Assembly (NCBI GenBank): GCA_002437565.1
Contig: DJQL01000093.1
Span: 1-12,425, forward strand
Length of the DNA stretch: 12,425 nt
Reading direction: 5' to 3'
DNA from: Prevotella sp. UBA6387
Lineage (GTDB): Bacteria > Bacteroidota > Bacteroidia > Bacteroidales > Bacteroidaceae
Both the position numbers and the translations under genes were made by a program. The first letter of the stretch is position 1. Each line of letters begins with the position of its first letter. The notes beneath the pieces were generated by a model that saw nothing but the letters and a program-made list of their open reading frames with translations, was not told the DNA's origin and did not search any database. Positions 1-7,340 of this stretch are shown one piece after another.

Positions 1-1094
1 CTTCTCTTCAGCAAATCTTCTACGGTGCTCCCGGTACTGGCAAGAGCCACACCATAAAGGAGCAGACGAGCGGTGAGGACGTCGTGCGCACGACGTTTCA
101 TCCAGATAGCGACTACTCAACTTTTGTGGGAGCATATAAGCCAACTACGAAGACCGTGCCTGTGACAACTGTCATAGGAACGAAAGCCGTGCCAGTGGAA
201 GGGGCTGACGGTAAGCCTGTGACAGAAGAGAAAATCGTTTACGAGTTTGTCAGTCAGGCTTTCCTGCAAGCATACATCGAGGCATGGCAGAAATTCAATC
301 AACTTGCAGTTGGTGAGAGCCCCAAGGACGAATATCTTATTATTGAGGAAATCAACAGAGGCAACTGTGCCCAGATTTTTGGCGACCTGTTCCAGCTGCT
401 TGATCGTGACGAGCACGGATTCTCCGAATATCCCATCAAGGCAGATGCCGATATGCAGAAACAGCTGCAAAAGGCGTTCGATGGCATAACTATTCCGCAA
501 GAGAATGAAATAAACGCCCTGTTCAAGAATGAGGATGACATCGTCTCGCAGGTGTTGAACGGCGAGATACTGTTGTTGCCGAGCAACCTGTATATTTGGG
601 CGACGATGAACACAAGCGACCAAAGTCTGTTCCCGATAGACTCCGCTTTCAAACGTCGTTGGGATTGGACGTATGTGCCAATAAGCGATGCCGAGAAAAA
701 ATGGGAAATAGAAGTGAACGGCGTGAAGTACGACTGGTGGGAGTTTCTTGTGGAAATCAACAAGCGCATATACGAAGCCACTTTTTCAGAAGACAAGAAA
801 CTCGGCTATTTCTTCTGCAAGGCAGAGAACGGTATCATCAGTGCGGAGAAATTTGTCAGCAAGGTGGTGTTCTATCTTTGGAACGACGTGTTCAAGGACA
901 GCGAGTTTGAAGGCGATGCTTTCAAAGACGAGGAAGACGGCAAGTTGTCGTTCGACAAGTTCTATATCACGGAGAACGGCAAGACAAGGGTGAACGAGGA
1001 AAAGGTGGAAAGGTTTTTGAGCAATCTTGAACTTTCTCCTATAAGTGACCCAGAGGAACCGGAGAAGAAAGAAGCGAACGAAGAGGAGAAATAA
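1..1094 (+). CDS. McrB-like AAA+ GTPase, C-terminal part (5' end outside window)
   Basis: This is the motor subunit of an McrBC/LlaJI-type restriction system. In that family the AAA+ ring hydrolyses GTP to drive DNA translocation and activate the McrC-type nuclease. The frame is open from base 3, so the N-terminal DNA-recognition domain lies upstream. Visible parts in order are a Walker A (GAPGTGKS, nt 24-47), an inserted beta-hairpin region (about nt 140-250), an McrB-type Walker B (LIIEEINRGN, nt 336-365), the sensor/signature ATMNTSDQS (nt 600-626), close to the MNTxD signature of McrB GTPases, and an arginine-finger-like FKRRW (nt 648-662). The tail is acidic and lysine-rich. The GTG at 84 is an internal valine codon, not the start. 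The stop shares one base with the next gene. The McrB class is secure; GTP use and recognition target are inferred from family. Confidence 0.92.
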   Translation, partial: SLQQIFYGAPGTGKSHTIKEQTSGEDVVRTTFHPDSDYSTFVGAYKPTTKTVPVTTVIGTKAVPVEGADGKPVTEEKIVYEFVSQAFLQAYIEAWQKFNQLAVGESPKDEYLIIEEINRGNCAQIFGDLFQLLDRDEHGFSEYPIKADADMQKQLQKAFDGITIPQENEINALFKNEDDIVSQVLNGEILLLPSNLYIWATMNTSDQSLFPIDSAFKRRWDWTYVPISDAEKKWEIEVNGVKYDWWEFLVEINKRIYEATFSEDKKLGYFFCKAENGIISAEKFVSKVVFYLWNDVFKDSEFEGDAFKDEEDGKLSFDKFYITENGKTRVNEEKVERFLSNLELSPISDPEEPEKKEANEEEK

Positions 1095-3214
1095 TGCGTA
1101 TACTGATAGAAGAATACCAGTATGATGTGGCCGACGTGCGCGACGTGCTGCAAGGCATGGACGCCTTGGAGAACGTGGAGGGCAAGGTGTCGGTGCATTA
1201 TGTGGGATATTTCTATAATGTCTCACTGGGCGACTGCGTGTTTATTCTTCCGAAAGTACTGCTCCGTGATGTGGAAGGAAAAGAACTCGCTTTTGGCAAG
1301 TATGCTCCAGAAAGCATCGTGAAGCCCGAAGGTCAGGAAAAACTGTCAAAAGAAGAACGTGACTTTTTGTATGGATTTGCTGTATGGATATACAGGGCGA
1401 TAGTGGTGTACAAGAACGACAAGACCAATGACACAACTATCGTCTACCAAAAGAAGATAGCCCAGGCAGGGCGTGGCAGCAGGAGACAGAGCAACACGTT
1501 TCTTGACATATTGCTGGCACTGATACAGTTCAACAAAGACAACCGAAGTTTCTTCTTCTTTGTGCTGAAAAACCTCCATGCAGGATATAACAAGATAAAC
1601 TGGACACGCACCATAGGCACAACAACAGCAATTGTGCAGGATGGTAGCGCAGTTTACTTGAATCCCGTGAACAAGAAACGGACGATAAACTTTGACGAGG
1701 AGCTATTGATTATCTTCTTCTCCATTCTTAACTACATCAGCGATACCTACGGATTCCCAAAGGATATCAACTGCAACTTCGACTTGATACAAGGAAAGCA
1801 GTTTGAGAAATACAAAAAAGGCTATGGCAGAACAAGGTTGCAGCAAATCAAATACAAGTATTTTTCAGACAAGGCGTTGCAACTCTGGCAACTCTGCTAC
1901 GCATTCTTTGACGAGTCGCGCCAAGTGTTTGTCAATACAGAACAAAAGGAATACTTGCTGGTAAAGAGTTTCCATATAGTGTTTGAAGCCATCATAGATG
2001 TGCTTATCGGTGACAATCCGTTGCCGGACGGAATGGAGAAAAGGCAGGATGACGGCAAGATTGTAGACCATCTCTATACGGCAAAGAGCCTGATAGAGGG
2101 AGGGACCGGCAACACCTACTACATTGGTGACTCGAAGTATTACAAGATGGGAAACGAGCTTGGCAAGGAAAGCGTTTACAAGCAGTACACCTATGCCAGG
2201 AATGTGATACAATGGAACTTGGACATCTTCAATAACGGAAAAGAAACGACCAGTGGCGTAAAGCTACGTGACGAAGAAACGGAGGGATATAACATTATAC
2301 CCAACTTTTTCATCTCCGCCACAATGGACGAGCAATTCCGCTACGACAAAGACGGAATCAAGGAAACGGATAGGAAGAACAACCGCTATATGTCTAAGCA
2401 GTTCAAGAACCGTCTTTATGACCGTGACACCCTATTGCTGTTCCACTATGACGTGAACTTTCTGTTTGTGCTTTCCATGTATGGACGGAACCGTGAGGGT
2501 GAAAAGAGAGACTGGAAGAAGCGGATCAGAGAGAAGTTTCGTGGCGAGATACAAGACTGGCTGCAAAAGGACTTCGACTTTTATGCAATGAAAGCTCGCC
2601 CCAATGTGGACAGCAAAGAATATATAATGACCCATTTCAAGCAAGTGTTGGGTAAAATATACACACCATTTGCCGACAAGGAAGTGATTTCGTTGGCTCT
2701 TGACAAGAAAGACGAAGAGCAAAACAAGAAATTACTCGACCAACTTGAAAGAGATTTTATCGTGCGCCGATGCAACCTCGGAGAGAAACCAGAGGATGTC
2801 TTGCCACCAATAAGACAAGTGGCCGCTGTTCCGGCAACATCATCCGAGAAAAATGTCCTCACCTGCCTTGTGCGCATAACAGATGACATATTCAAAGCAT
2901 TTGCCGAACATAGGGGCAAAACTTATGTTATGGAGAAGATTCCGGCAATCAACCTTATGGGGATTAAATATCTCCTGCCAATGGTAGGCGGACGGATAGA
3001 CGGATATTATGACGTGCAGAGAATAGCAATAGCCGACAACAACGGGAGGGCAGCTTTGCGCGTCAGACTTGGAGAATACCACTCGCTTGGCGAAGAATGG
3101 ATACATATATACAGGACGAAGATGCAACCGGGCGAGCTGATTTCTATGGATTATACTATTAAAATGTACACTAATGGAATACTCCAATATAGTCCAAGAC
3201 AATACAAACCTTAG
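1094..3214 (+). CDS. McrC/LlaJI-like PD-(D/E)XK restriction nuclease with extra C-terminal domain
   Basis: This is the probable DNA-cleaving subunit partnered with the McrB-like GTPase. The 706-residue protein has an N-terminal part (about 1-270) of the sort that docks on the AAA+ ring in McrC-like proteins (inference). A recognisable PD-(D/E)XK core follows: E299 in a helix (FEAIID), D325 (KIVDHLYT), then D346 and K348 (YYIGDSKYY), then a QxxxY-like element at Q364 (KQYTYA). Residues 400-560 are charged and helical, with no motif I recognise. Residues about 585-700 look like a separate compact beta-rich domain (finding 2). It is long for McrC (E. coli about 350) and, from memory, for LlaJI-type nucleases. 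The ATG at 1094 sits in a TAATG overlap, with GAGGAG five bases upstream at 1083-1088, so coupled translation is likely. The nuclease fold is well supported; McrC versus LlaJI placement is not settled. Confidence 0.82.
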   Translation: MRILIEEYQYDVADVRDVLQGMDALENVEGKVSVHYVGYFYNVSLGDCVFILPKVLLRDVEGKELAFGKYAPESIVKPEGQEKLSKEERDFLYGFAVWIYRAIVVYKNDKTNDTTIVYQKKIAQAGRGSRRQSNTFLDILLALIQFNKDNRSFFFFVLKNLHAGYNKINWTRTIGTTTAIVQDGSAVYLNPVNKKRTINFDEELLIIFFSILNYISDTYGFPKDINCNFDLIQGKQFEKYKKGYGRTRLQQIKYKYFSDKALQLWQLCYAFFDESRQVFVNTEQKEYLLVKSFHIVFEAIIDVLIGDNPLPDGMEKRQDDGKIVDHLYTAKSLIEGGTGNTYYIGDSKYYKMGNELGKESVYKQYTYARNVIQWNLDIFNNGKETTSGVKLRDEETEGYNIIPNFFISATMDEQFRYDKDGIKETDRKNNRYMSKQFKNRLYDRDTLLLFHYDVNFLFVLSMYGRNREGEKRDWKKRIREKFRGEIQDWLQKDFDFYAMKARPNVDSKEYIMTHFKQVLGKIYTPFADKEVISLALDKKDEEQNKKLLDQLERDFIVRRCNLGEKPEDVLPPIRQVAAVPATSSEKNVLTCLVRITDDIFKAFAEHRGKTYVMEKIPAINLMGIKYLLPMVGGRIDGYYDVQRIAIADNNGRAALRVRLGEYHSLGEEWIHIYRTKMQPGELISMDYTIKMYTNGILQYSPRQYKP

Positions 3215-4859
3215 ACCTCATCAAATAGAAGCCAAGAGAAAAATATTTGAAGCATGGGATAAGTATGATTCGGTGATGTTGCAGATGCCAACAGGAACTG
3301 GCAAGACATATCTGTTTACATCATTGATAAATGATTTATTGCGCCATTACAAAAACATACACAAAGAGATAAACATTTTGGTAGTGGCCCACAGAACCGA
3401 ATTGCTTGACCAAATATCATCAACGCTTTCAAGGTTTGGTATAGCTCATGGATTTATACAAGGCACAAGAGAACAACACTTGTGGAAGCGAGTGCAGGTG
3501 GGAAGTATCATGTCATTGCTTACTGAAAAGAACTACAACAATGTAAACAGACAGAAATTTGACTATATAATAGTAGATGAAGCACATCACTCGCTTGCAG
3601 ATACATACATCAAATTATTCAAGATGTTTCCCGAAGCGAAAAAACTTGGCGTGACAGCCACTCCATGGAGATTGAATCATGAATCATTTCTTTCGCTTTA
3701 TCAACATTTGATAGTATCACCGCAAATATCGTGGTTTATCAACAATGGCCTGTTGTCTGATTTCGATTATGTATCAATAAAGCCTGAATCAGAAGTCCAA
3801 CGTCTGGTAAACAACTCAGAAGTGTCTTCAACAGGAGATTTCTTGAATTCAGATTTGGACAACACCTTTAACAATCAGCGAATACGCTCAAAACTATATG
3901 AGTCGTATGAGAAGTTTGCCAAAGGAAAGCAAGGAATAATCTACGCAATAAACAAGCGACATGCTGCCAAGATAGCAGAGCTATATAGCAGTCATGGAGT
4001 TAGTGCGGTAGCAATAGATTGTGACACACCGAAAGAAGTACGGCAAGACCTTATACACGCCTTTAAAGAAGGAAGCATGCAAGTGCTTGTGAATGTGGAT
4101 ATATTCACTGAAGGATTTGACTGTCCGAGCGTGAGCTTCATCCAACTGGCACGGCCTACAAAATCATTGGCGCTGTATATTCAGCAAGTAGGGCGTGGAT
4201 TGCGAATTGTAGAAGGTAAGGAGAAGACAATAATCATAGACAACGTTGGTCTTTACAACTATTTCGGACTGCCGGATGCAAACAGAATGTGGCAGTATCA
4301 TTTTAATGGTCATGATGACGTGGAACATAAAGGACGAGACACCTGCGATAGTAACACAACGGGATTTACGGATTTTGAAATTGACGAGACCAAGTTCGAT
4401 GAAGCTGATGAGCAAATGTTAGTTGTACGCGGCGCAAAAAAAGCTATGCAACAATCAACAAAAGCAAAAAGCATGGCGCTGAAACCAACGGTCAAGGAGT
4501 TTTCTTTATGCGACTATTACCTTGTGAGAGGAACAGAAAAAGCCTTTAAGATATATCCATTCGTCAAGAAAAGAGGAAAGGCGACAGCAGCTGTAGGCAA
4601 CTGCGTCTTTGAATATGACGAGAAAAGAAAGCCTATTGTTTTAGGAGAGGATTATAAGAAAAACCGTGAACTGGTATTTAACGATATTAAGCTACAATCA
4701 ATATTGTCATTTGTAGCAATGCTTGACAATATTAATGTTGATGATATGCTAAACATTGAAAACTATGGAAAAACAAAGGTGACAATATTTGAGATATTGG
4801 AAATGATAAGTGAAAAAAATGGTAGTCCGAAAAATACAAAAGCACTTGCATTCCATTGA
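3174..4859 (+). CDS. DEAH-box superfamily 2 helicase
   Basis: This is an SF2 ATP-dependent DNA helicase or translocase of the SSL2/DEAD-like restriction-helicase type, 561 residues. Motifs in order are a Q-motif-like LRPHQIEA (13-20), Walker A MPTGTGKT (38-45), motif Ia VAHRTELLDQ (71-80), DEAHH (135-139), motif III TATPWR (161-166), motif V NVDIFTEGFDCP (307-318) and motif VI QQVGRGLR (337-344). The C-terminal 190 residues match nothing I recognise. The start lies 41 nt inside the nuclease gene. The next in-frame ATG (M35) falls after the conserved LRPHQ, so the overlap appears real. Together with the same orientation, it argues for one operon with the McrB/nuclease pair. The gene is A/T-rich (21 of 60 G+C at 3541-3600), so it may have a separate history. 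Helicase identity is firm; a role in restriction is inferred from context. Confidence 0.93.
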   Translation: MEYSNIVQDNTNLRPHQIEAKRKIFEAWDKYDSVMLQMPTGTGKTYLFTSLINDLLRHYKNIHKEINILVVAHRTELLDQISSTLSRFGIAHGFIQGTREQHLWKRVQVGSIMSLLTEKNYNNVNRQKFDYIIVDEAHHSLADTYIKLFKMFPEAKKLGVTATPWRLNHESFLSLYQHLIVSPQISWFINNGLLSDFDYVSIKPESEVQRLVNNSEVSSTGDFLNSDLDNTFNNQRIRSKLYESYEKFAKGKQGIIYAINKRHAAKIAELYSSHGVSAVAIDCDTPKEVRQDLIHAFKEGSMQVLVNVDIFTEGFDCPSVSFIQLARPTKSLALYIQQVGRGLRIVEGKEKTIIIDNVGLYNYFGLPDANRMWQYHFNGHDDVEHKGRDTCDSNTTGFTDFEIDETKFDEADEQMLVVRGAKKAMQQSTKAKSMALKPTVKEFSLCDYYLVRGTEKAFKIYPFVKKRGKATAAVGNCVFEYDEKRKPIVLGEDYKKNRELVFNDIKLQSILSFVAMLDNINVDDMLNIENYGKTKVTIFEILEMISEKNGSPKNTKALAFH

Positions 4860-4955
4860 TTCCAATCGCCGCCGCGGATACATGGACGGATGTCAATGGG
4901 GGCAGGGCAAGACAAACTCGAGCGTAGAGGCGAACCCATGATGACGCAAAGAAAA
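4860..4955. other. GC-rich non-coding patch at the defence/core junction
   Basis: No gene is visible between the helicase stop and the flavodiiron gene. The first part is strikingly G+C-rich (36 of 60 bases at 4861-4920, against 17 of 60 at 4741-4800 in the helicase). I found no convincing terminator hairpin with a T-run and no tRNA. It may be a dispersed intergenic repeat or the scar of an insertion. A minus-strand reading frame across it looks like a shadow. Confidence 0.45.
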
Positions 4956-4968
4956 AACGATAATCGTT
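4956..4968. promoter_or_regulatory. Perfect 13-bp palindrome, candidate operator
   Basis: AACGAT-A-ATCGTT is an exact inverted repeat (6+1+6). It overlaps the upstream promoter element of the flavodiiron gene, so a dimeric regulator bound here would block or contact RNA polymerase. I cannot assign it to a known regulator family. Confidence 0.4.
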
Positions 4969-4997
4969 GGACGTTTCAAATAAATGACTTAACTTTG
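4966..4997 (+). promoter_or_regulatory. Bacteroidetes-type promoter of the flavodiiron gene
   Basis: TAACTTTG at 4990-4997 matches the Bacteroidetes -7 consensus TAnnTTTG exactly. GTTG at 4966-4969 matches three of four bases of the -33 element TTTG, with a 20-base spacer, which fits the family. The predicted transcription start is near 5004, giving a leader of about 43 nt. Confidence 0.7.
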
Positions 4998-5031
4998 CAA
5001 AAAGTACAATTCGGAAAAAACATTTCAAAAT

Positions 5032-5037
5032 AGGAGG
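5032..5037 (+). promoter_or_regulatory. Strong Shine-Dalgarno of the flavodiiron gene
   Basis: AGGAGG lies nine bases before the ATG at 5047. Such complete Shine-Dalgarno sequences are uncommon in Bacteroidetes, so it supports this start and suggests efficient translation. Confidence 0.7.
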
Positions 5038-5046
5038 ACAAATAAA

Positions 5047-6219
5047 ATGAAGAAAATCACAGAGAATGTATCATGGGTCGGAAAGATAGATTGGGAACTC
5101 AAACATTTCCATGGCGACGAGCTGTCAACCCATTATGGCTCAAGCTACAACTCCTACCTCATTCGGGATAAGAAAAACGTGCTCATCGACACGGTGTGGA
5201 CCCCATACGACCACGAGTTCGTGGCACACCTCGCCGAAGACATCAACCTGAGCGACATCGACTATATCGTGATGAACCACAACGAGAACGACCATTCCGG
5301 CGCGCTGCCCGCCCTGATGAAGCTCATCCCCGACACTCCGATTTATTGCACAAAGAAAGGCGAGCAAATATTGCGCGGCCTCTACCACGAAGACTGGAAC
5401 TTCGTGAACGTGAAACAAGGCGACACGCTCTGCATCGGCGACAACACCTTGCATTTCATCGAGGCGCCGATGTGCCACTGGCCCGACACCATGATGACTT
5501 ATGCCGACAAGGAGCAGATACTATTCTCCAACGACGTCTTCGGACAGCACTACGCCACGGAGAGCCTCTACGATGACACCGTGAACCAACGCGACCTGTT
5601 CCGCGAGGCGGAGAAATATTACGCCAACATCCTCACCATCTACAACACCAACGTGAAGCGCAAGGTCGACGAGCTGGTGAAGGCCAACCTGCCACTCAAG
5701 ATGATAGCACCATCGCATGGCGTGATTTGGACAGACCACATCAAGGACATTATAGGCTGCTACCAGAATTGGGATTCCAACTATCAGGAAGACCAGGTGA
5801 CGATAATCTACGACACGATGTGGCAAGCCACACGGCGCATGGCCGAGCAGATTGCCAACGGCTTGCGCCAGGCTCATCCGGAGACGCGAGTGGTGCTAAT
5901 GAACGCTACCAAGGACGACAAGAACGACATCTTGCTTGAGACATTCCGCTCGCGCGAGATTCTCGTGGGCTGTCCCACAGTGAACCTCGGTATGACGTAT
6001 GCCATTGCCGGCATACTCGAACTCATCCATGGCATGCGTTTCAAGGGCAAGAAGGCCGCCGTGTTCACCAGCTTCGGTTGGGGCGGCGGCGTGGAGAAGC
6101 GCATACAGCAACGCCTGGAGGAGGCTGGCTTCGAGATCGCGGCAGAGCCGTTGAAGGTGAAATGGGCTCCCGACAGCGACGCCGAGAGACAGTGCCGCGA
6201 ATGGGGAAGCGCGCTCTGA
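5047..6219 (+). CDS. Flavodiiron protein (A-type, oxygen/NO reductase)
   Basis: This is a cytoplasmic flavodiiron protein that reduces O2 to water, or NO to N2O, using electrons from rubredoxin or a similar donor. It helps anaerobes survive brief oxygen or nitrosative stress. The 390 residues match a minimal A-type enzyme: a metallo-beta-lactamase-like domain (1-245) followed by a flavodoxin domain (about 250-390). All expected iron ligands are present: H78, E80, D82 and H83 (HNENDH), H144 (CHWPD), D163 (SNDVF) and H224 (PSHG). In the flavodoxin part, YDTMWQAT (255-262) is the FMN phosphate loop and GCPTVNLG (308-315) the second FMN loop. There is no rubredoxin fusion and none is seen nearby. 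It has its own promoter with an overlapping palindrome. Family assignment is very secure; O2 versus NO preference cannot be read from sequence. Confidence 0.96.
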   Translation: MKKITENVSWVGKIDWELKHFHGDELSTHYGSSYNSYLIRDKKNVLIDTVWTPYDHEFVAHLAEDINLSDIDYIVMNHNENDHSGALPALMKLIPDTPIYCTKKGEQILRGLYHEDWNFVNVKQGDTLCIGDNTLHFIEAPMCHWPDTMMTYADKEQILFSNDVFGQHYATESLYDDTVNQRDLFREAEKYYANILTIYNTNVKRKVDELVKANLPLKMIAPSHGVIWTDHIKDIIGCYQNWDSNYQEDQVTIIYDTMWQATRRMAEQIANGLRQAHPETRVVLMNATKDDKNDILLETFRSREILVGCPTVNLGMTYAIAGILELIHGMRFKGKKAAVFTSFGWGGGVEKRIQQRLEEAGFEIAAEPLKVKWAPDSDAERQCREWGSAL

Positions 6220-6273
6220 CGGTCTCTCTCACTTTTATATTAACCACAAGAAAAACACACAACATATAGGAAG

Positions 6274-6510
6274 ATGACATTGTCAACACTCATGCTTATA
6301 GGTGGCCTTGGCACGCCAGAACTCATCATAATACTTATCGTCGTGCTGTTGCTCTTTGGCGGCAAGAAGATTCCCGAGCTGATGAAGGCCATGGGGCAAG
6401 GCGTAAAGAGTTTCAAGGATGGAGTCAACGGCATCGGCGATGCCGTTGACAAGAGCGTAAATGCCGATGACAAGAGCGACAAGCCAACCACGGACACCGA
6501 CAAGCACTGA
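6274..6510 (+). CDS. tatA: Sec-independent translocase subunit TatA/TatE
   Basis: This 78-residue inner-membrane protein oligomerises to let folded, twin-arginine-signal proteins cross the membrane. It has the TatA layout: one membrane helix (about 8-27, ELIIILIVVLLLFGG), the FG hinge, an amphipathic helix (KKIPELMKAMGQGVKSFKDG) and a charged, Asp/Lys-rich tail. The ATG at 6274 has AGGAAG directly against it, too close for a normal ribosome site. The in-frame ATG at 6292 (MLIGGLG) also gives a typical TatA start. No separate tatB is seen, so a two-component TatA-TatC system is likely. The 3' end contains a strong hairpin and overlaps the tatC start by 50 nt. Confidence 0.93.
   Translation: MTLSTLMLIGGLGTPELIIILIVVLLLFGGKKIPELMKAMGQGVKSFKDGVNGIGDAVDKSVNADDKSDKPTTDTDKH
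6424..6450 (+). promoter_or_regulatory. Perfect hairpin within tatA, just upstream of tatC
   Basis: GTCAACGGCATC and GATGCCGTTGAC form a perfect 12-bp stem around a three-base GGC loop. It lies in the tatA coding sequence (peptide VNGIGDAVD) and ends ten bases before the tatC ATG at 6461. In mRNA it could limit tatC initiation, pause transcription or protect the tatA end. The structure is seen; the function is inferred. Confidence 0.5.
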
Positions 6511-7282
6511 TGGCGAAGCCTCGTTTTGGGATCATCTCGAGGTGCTGCGCTGGATGCTCGTGCGCATCGTGGCGGTGTTGGCGGTAGCGCTGATAGCCGG
6601 CTTTGCCTTCATCCCGTGGCTCTTCGACCACGTGGTGATGGCCCCTGCGTCCAACGACTTCTTCCTTTACCACTGGCTCTCGGCCTTGTCGAGACATTTC
6701 GCGGCGGTGCCAAGCGACTTGGTCAAGCCGTTCCACGTGTCGGTAATCAACCTCCGGTTGGCATCGCAATTCTTCCTCCAGTGTGAGCTGTCGTTTTGGC
6801 TCGCGCTGCTGGTCAGTTTCCCATACATCGTCTTCGAGTTGTGGCGCTTTGTGTGCCCCGCACTTTACAGCAACGAGAAAAGGGGCGTGAGGTTCACCTT
6901 CAGCCTTGGCACCGCGCTTTTCTATGCCGGCTGCGTGGTGGGCTACGGCCTCGTTTTCCCATTGACGTTGCGTTTCCTGTATACCTACCAGCTGTCGCCG
7001 GCAATCTCCAACCAGTTGTCGCTCGACAGCTACATGGACAATTTCTTGATGCTCACGTTCATGATGGGCATCATCTTCGAGTTGCCCGTCCTGTCGTGGC
7101 TCCTGTCGAAACTCGGGCTTCTCCATCGCTCGTTTTTCAATCGCTACCGTCGACACGCCATCGTGGCGCTGCTCGTGGTGGCAGCGTTCATCACCCCGTC
7201 GTCAGACCCATTCACGCTGTTAGCAGTCTTCCTGCCAATCTACATACTTTGGGAACTCTCCGCACTGCTGGTCAAGAGATGA
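6461..7282 (+). CDS. tatC: Sec-independent translocase subunit TatC
   Basis: TatC is the multi-spanning receptor that binds the twin-arginine signal peptide and recruits TatA. The 273 residues show the usual N-terminal cytoplasmic motif (FWDHLEVLRWMLVR, 22-35) and six predicted membrane helices (about 31-52, 103-128, 146-170, 196-216, 232-246, 251-270). Family blocks include FELWRFVCPALYSNEKR (125-141), FELPV (206-210, with E207 at the place of the conserved membrane glutamate) and ITPSSDP (244-250). A TAA in this frame at 6458-6460 directly precedes the ATG, and no other ATG, GTG or TTG falls before the conserved FWDHL. The start must therefore be 6461 or 6467 and the overlap with tatA is genuine. 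Same operon as tatA. Confidence 0.95.
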   Translation: MPMTRATSQPRTPTSTDGEASFWDHLEVLRWMLVRIVAVLAVALIAGFAFIPWLFDHVVMAPASNDFFLYHWLSALSRHFAAVPSDLVKPFHVSVINLRLASQFFLQCELSFWLALLVSFPYIVFELWRFVCPALYSNEKRGVRFTFSLGTALFYAGCVVGYGLVFPLTLRFLYTYQLSPAISNQLSLDSYMDNFLMLTFMMGIIFELPVLSWLLSKLGLLHRSFFNRYRRHAIVALLVVAAFITPSSDPFTLLAVFLPIYILWELSALLVKR

Positions 7283-7340
7283 GAAACGTTGCAGACAGGG
7301 CCGTTGCCAATTAACAAGACAATAACCGAATAAGTTGAAA

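Noticed and set aside
117..796. Two minus-strand frames opposite the McrB gene
   Set aside because: Both are fully covered by a strand with Walker A, Walker B and MNTSD motifs, and neither shows a family or a ribosome site.
1..1094. MoxR-type or dynein-like AAA ATPase instead of McrB
   Set aside because: The LIIEEINRGN Walker B and ATMNTSD signature, plus an adjacent PD-(D/E)XK nuclease, are specific to the McrB group.
4732..5028. Minus-strand frame of 98 codons across the defence/core junction
   Set aside because: It crosses the helicase end, the GC-rich patch and a promoter. No domain is seen, so it is probably chance.
6425..7156. Minus-strand frame of 243 codons
   Set aside because: It lies antisense to tatC, which has clear family motifs. 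The product is rich in Arg, His, Gln and Glu with no domain, typical of a shadow frame in a G+C-rich gene.
7335..7340. TTG start of the lipoprotein gene
   Set aside because: ATG at 7341 gives a normal Met-Arg-Lys signal peptide; the TTG only adds two residues.
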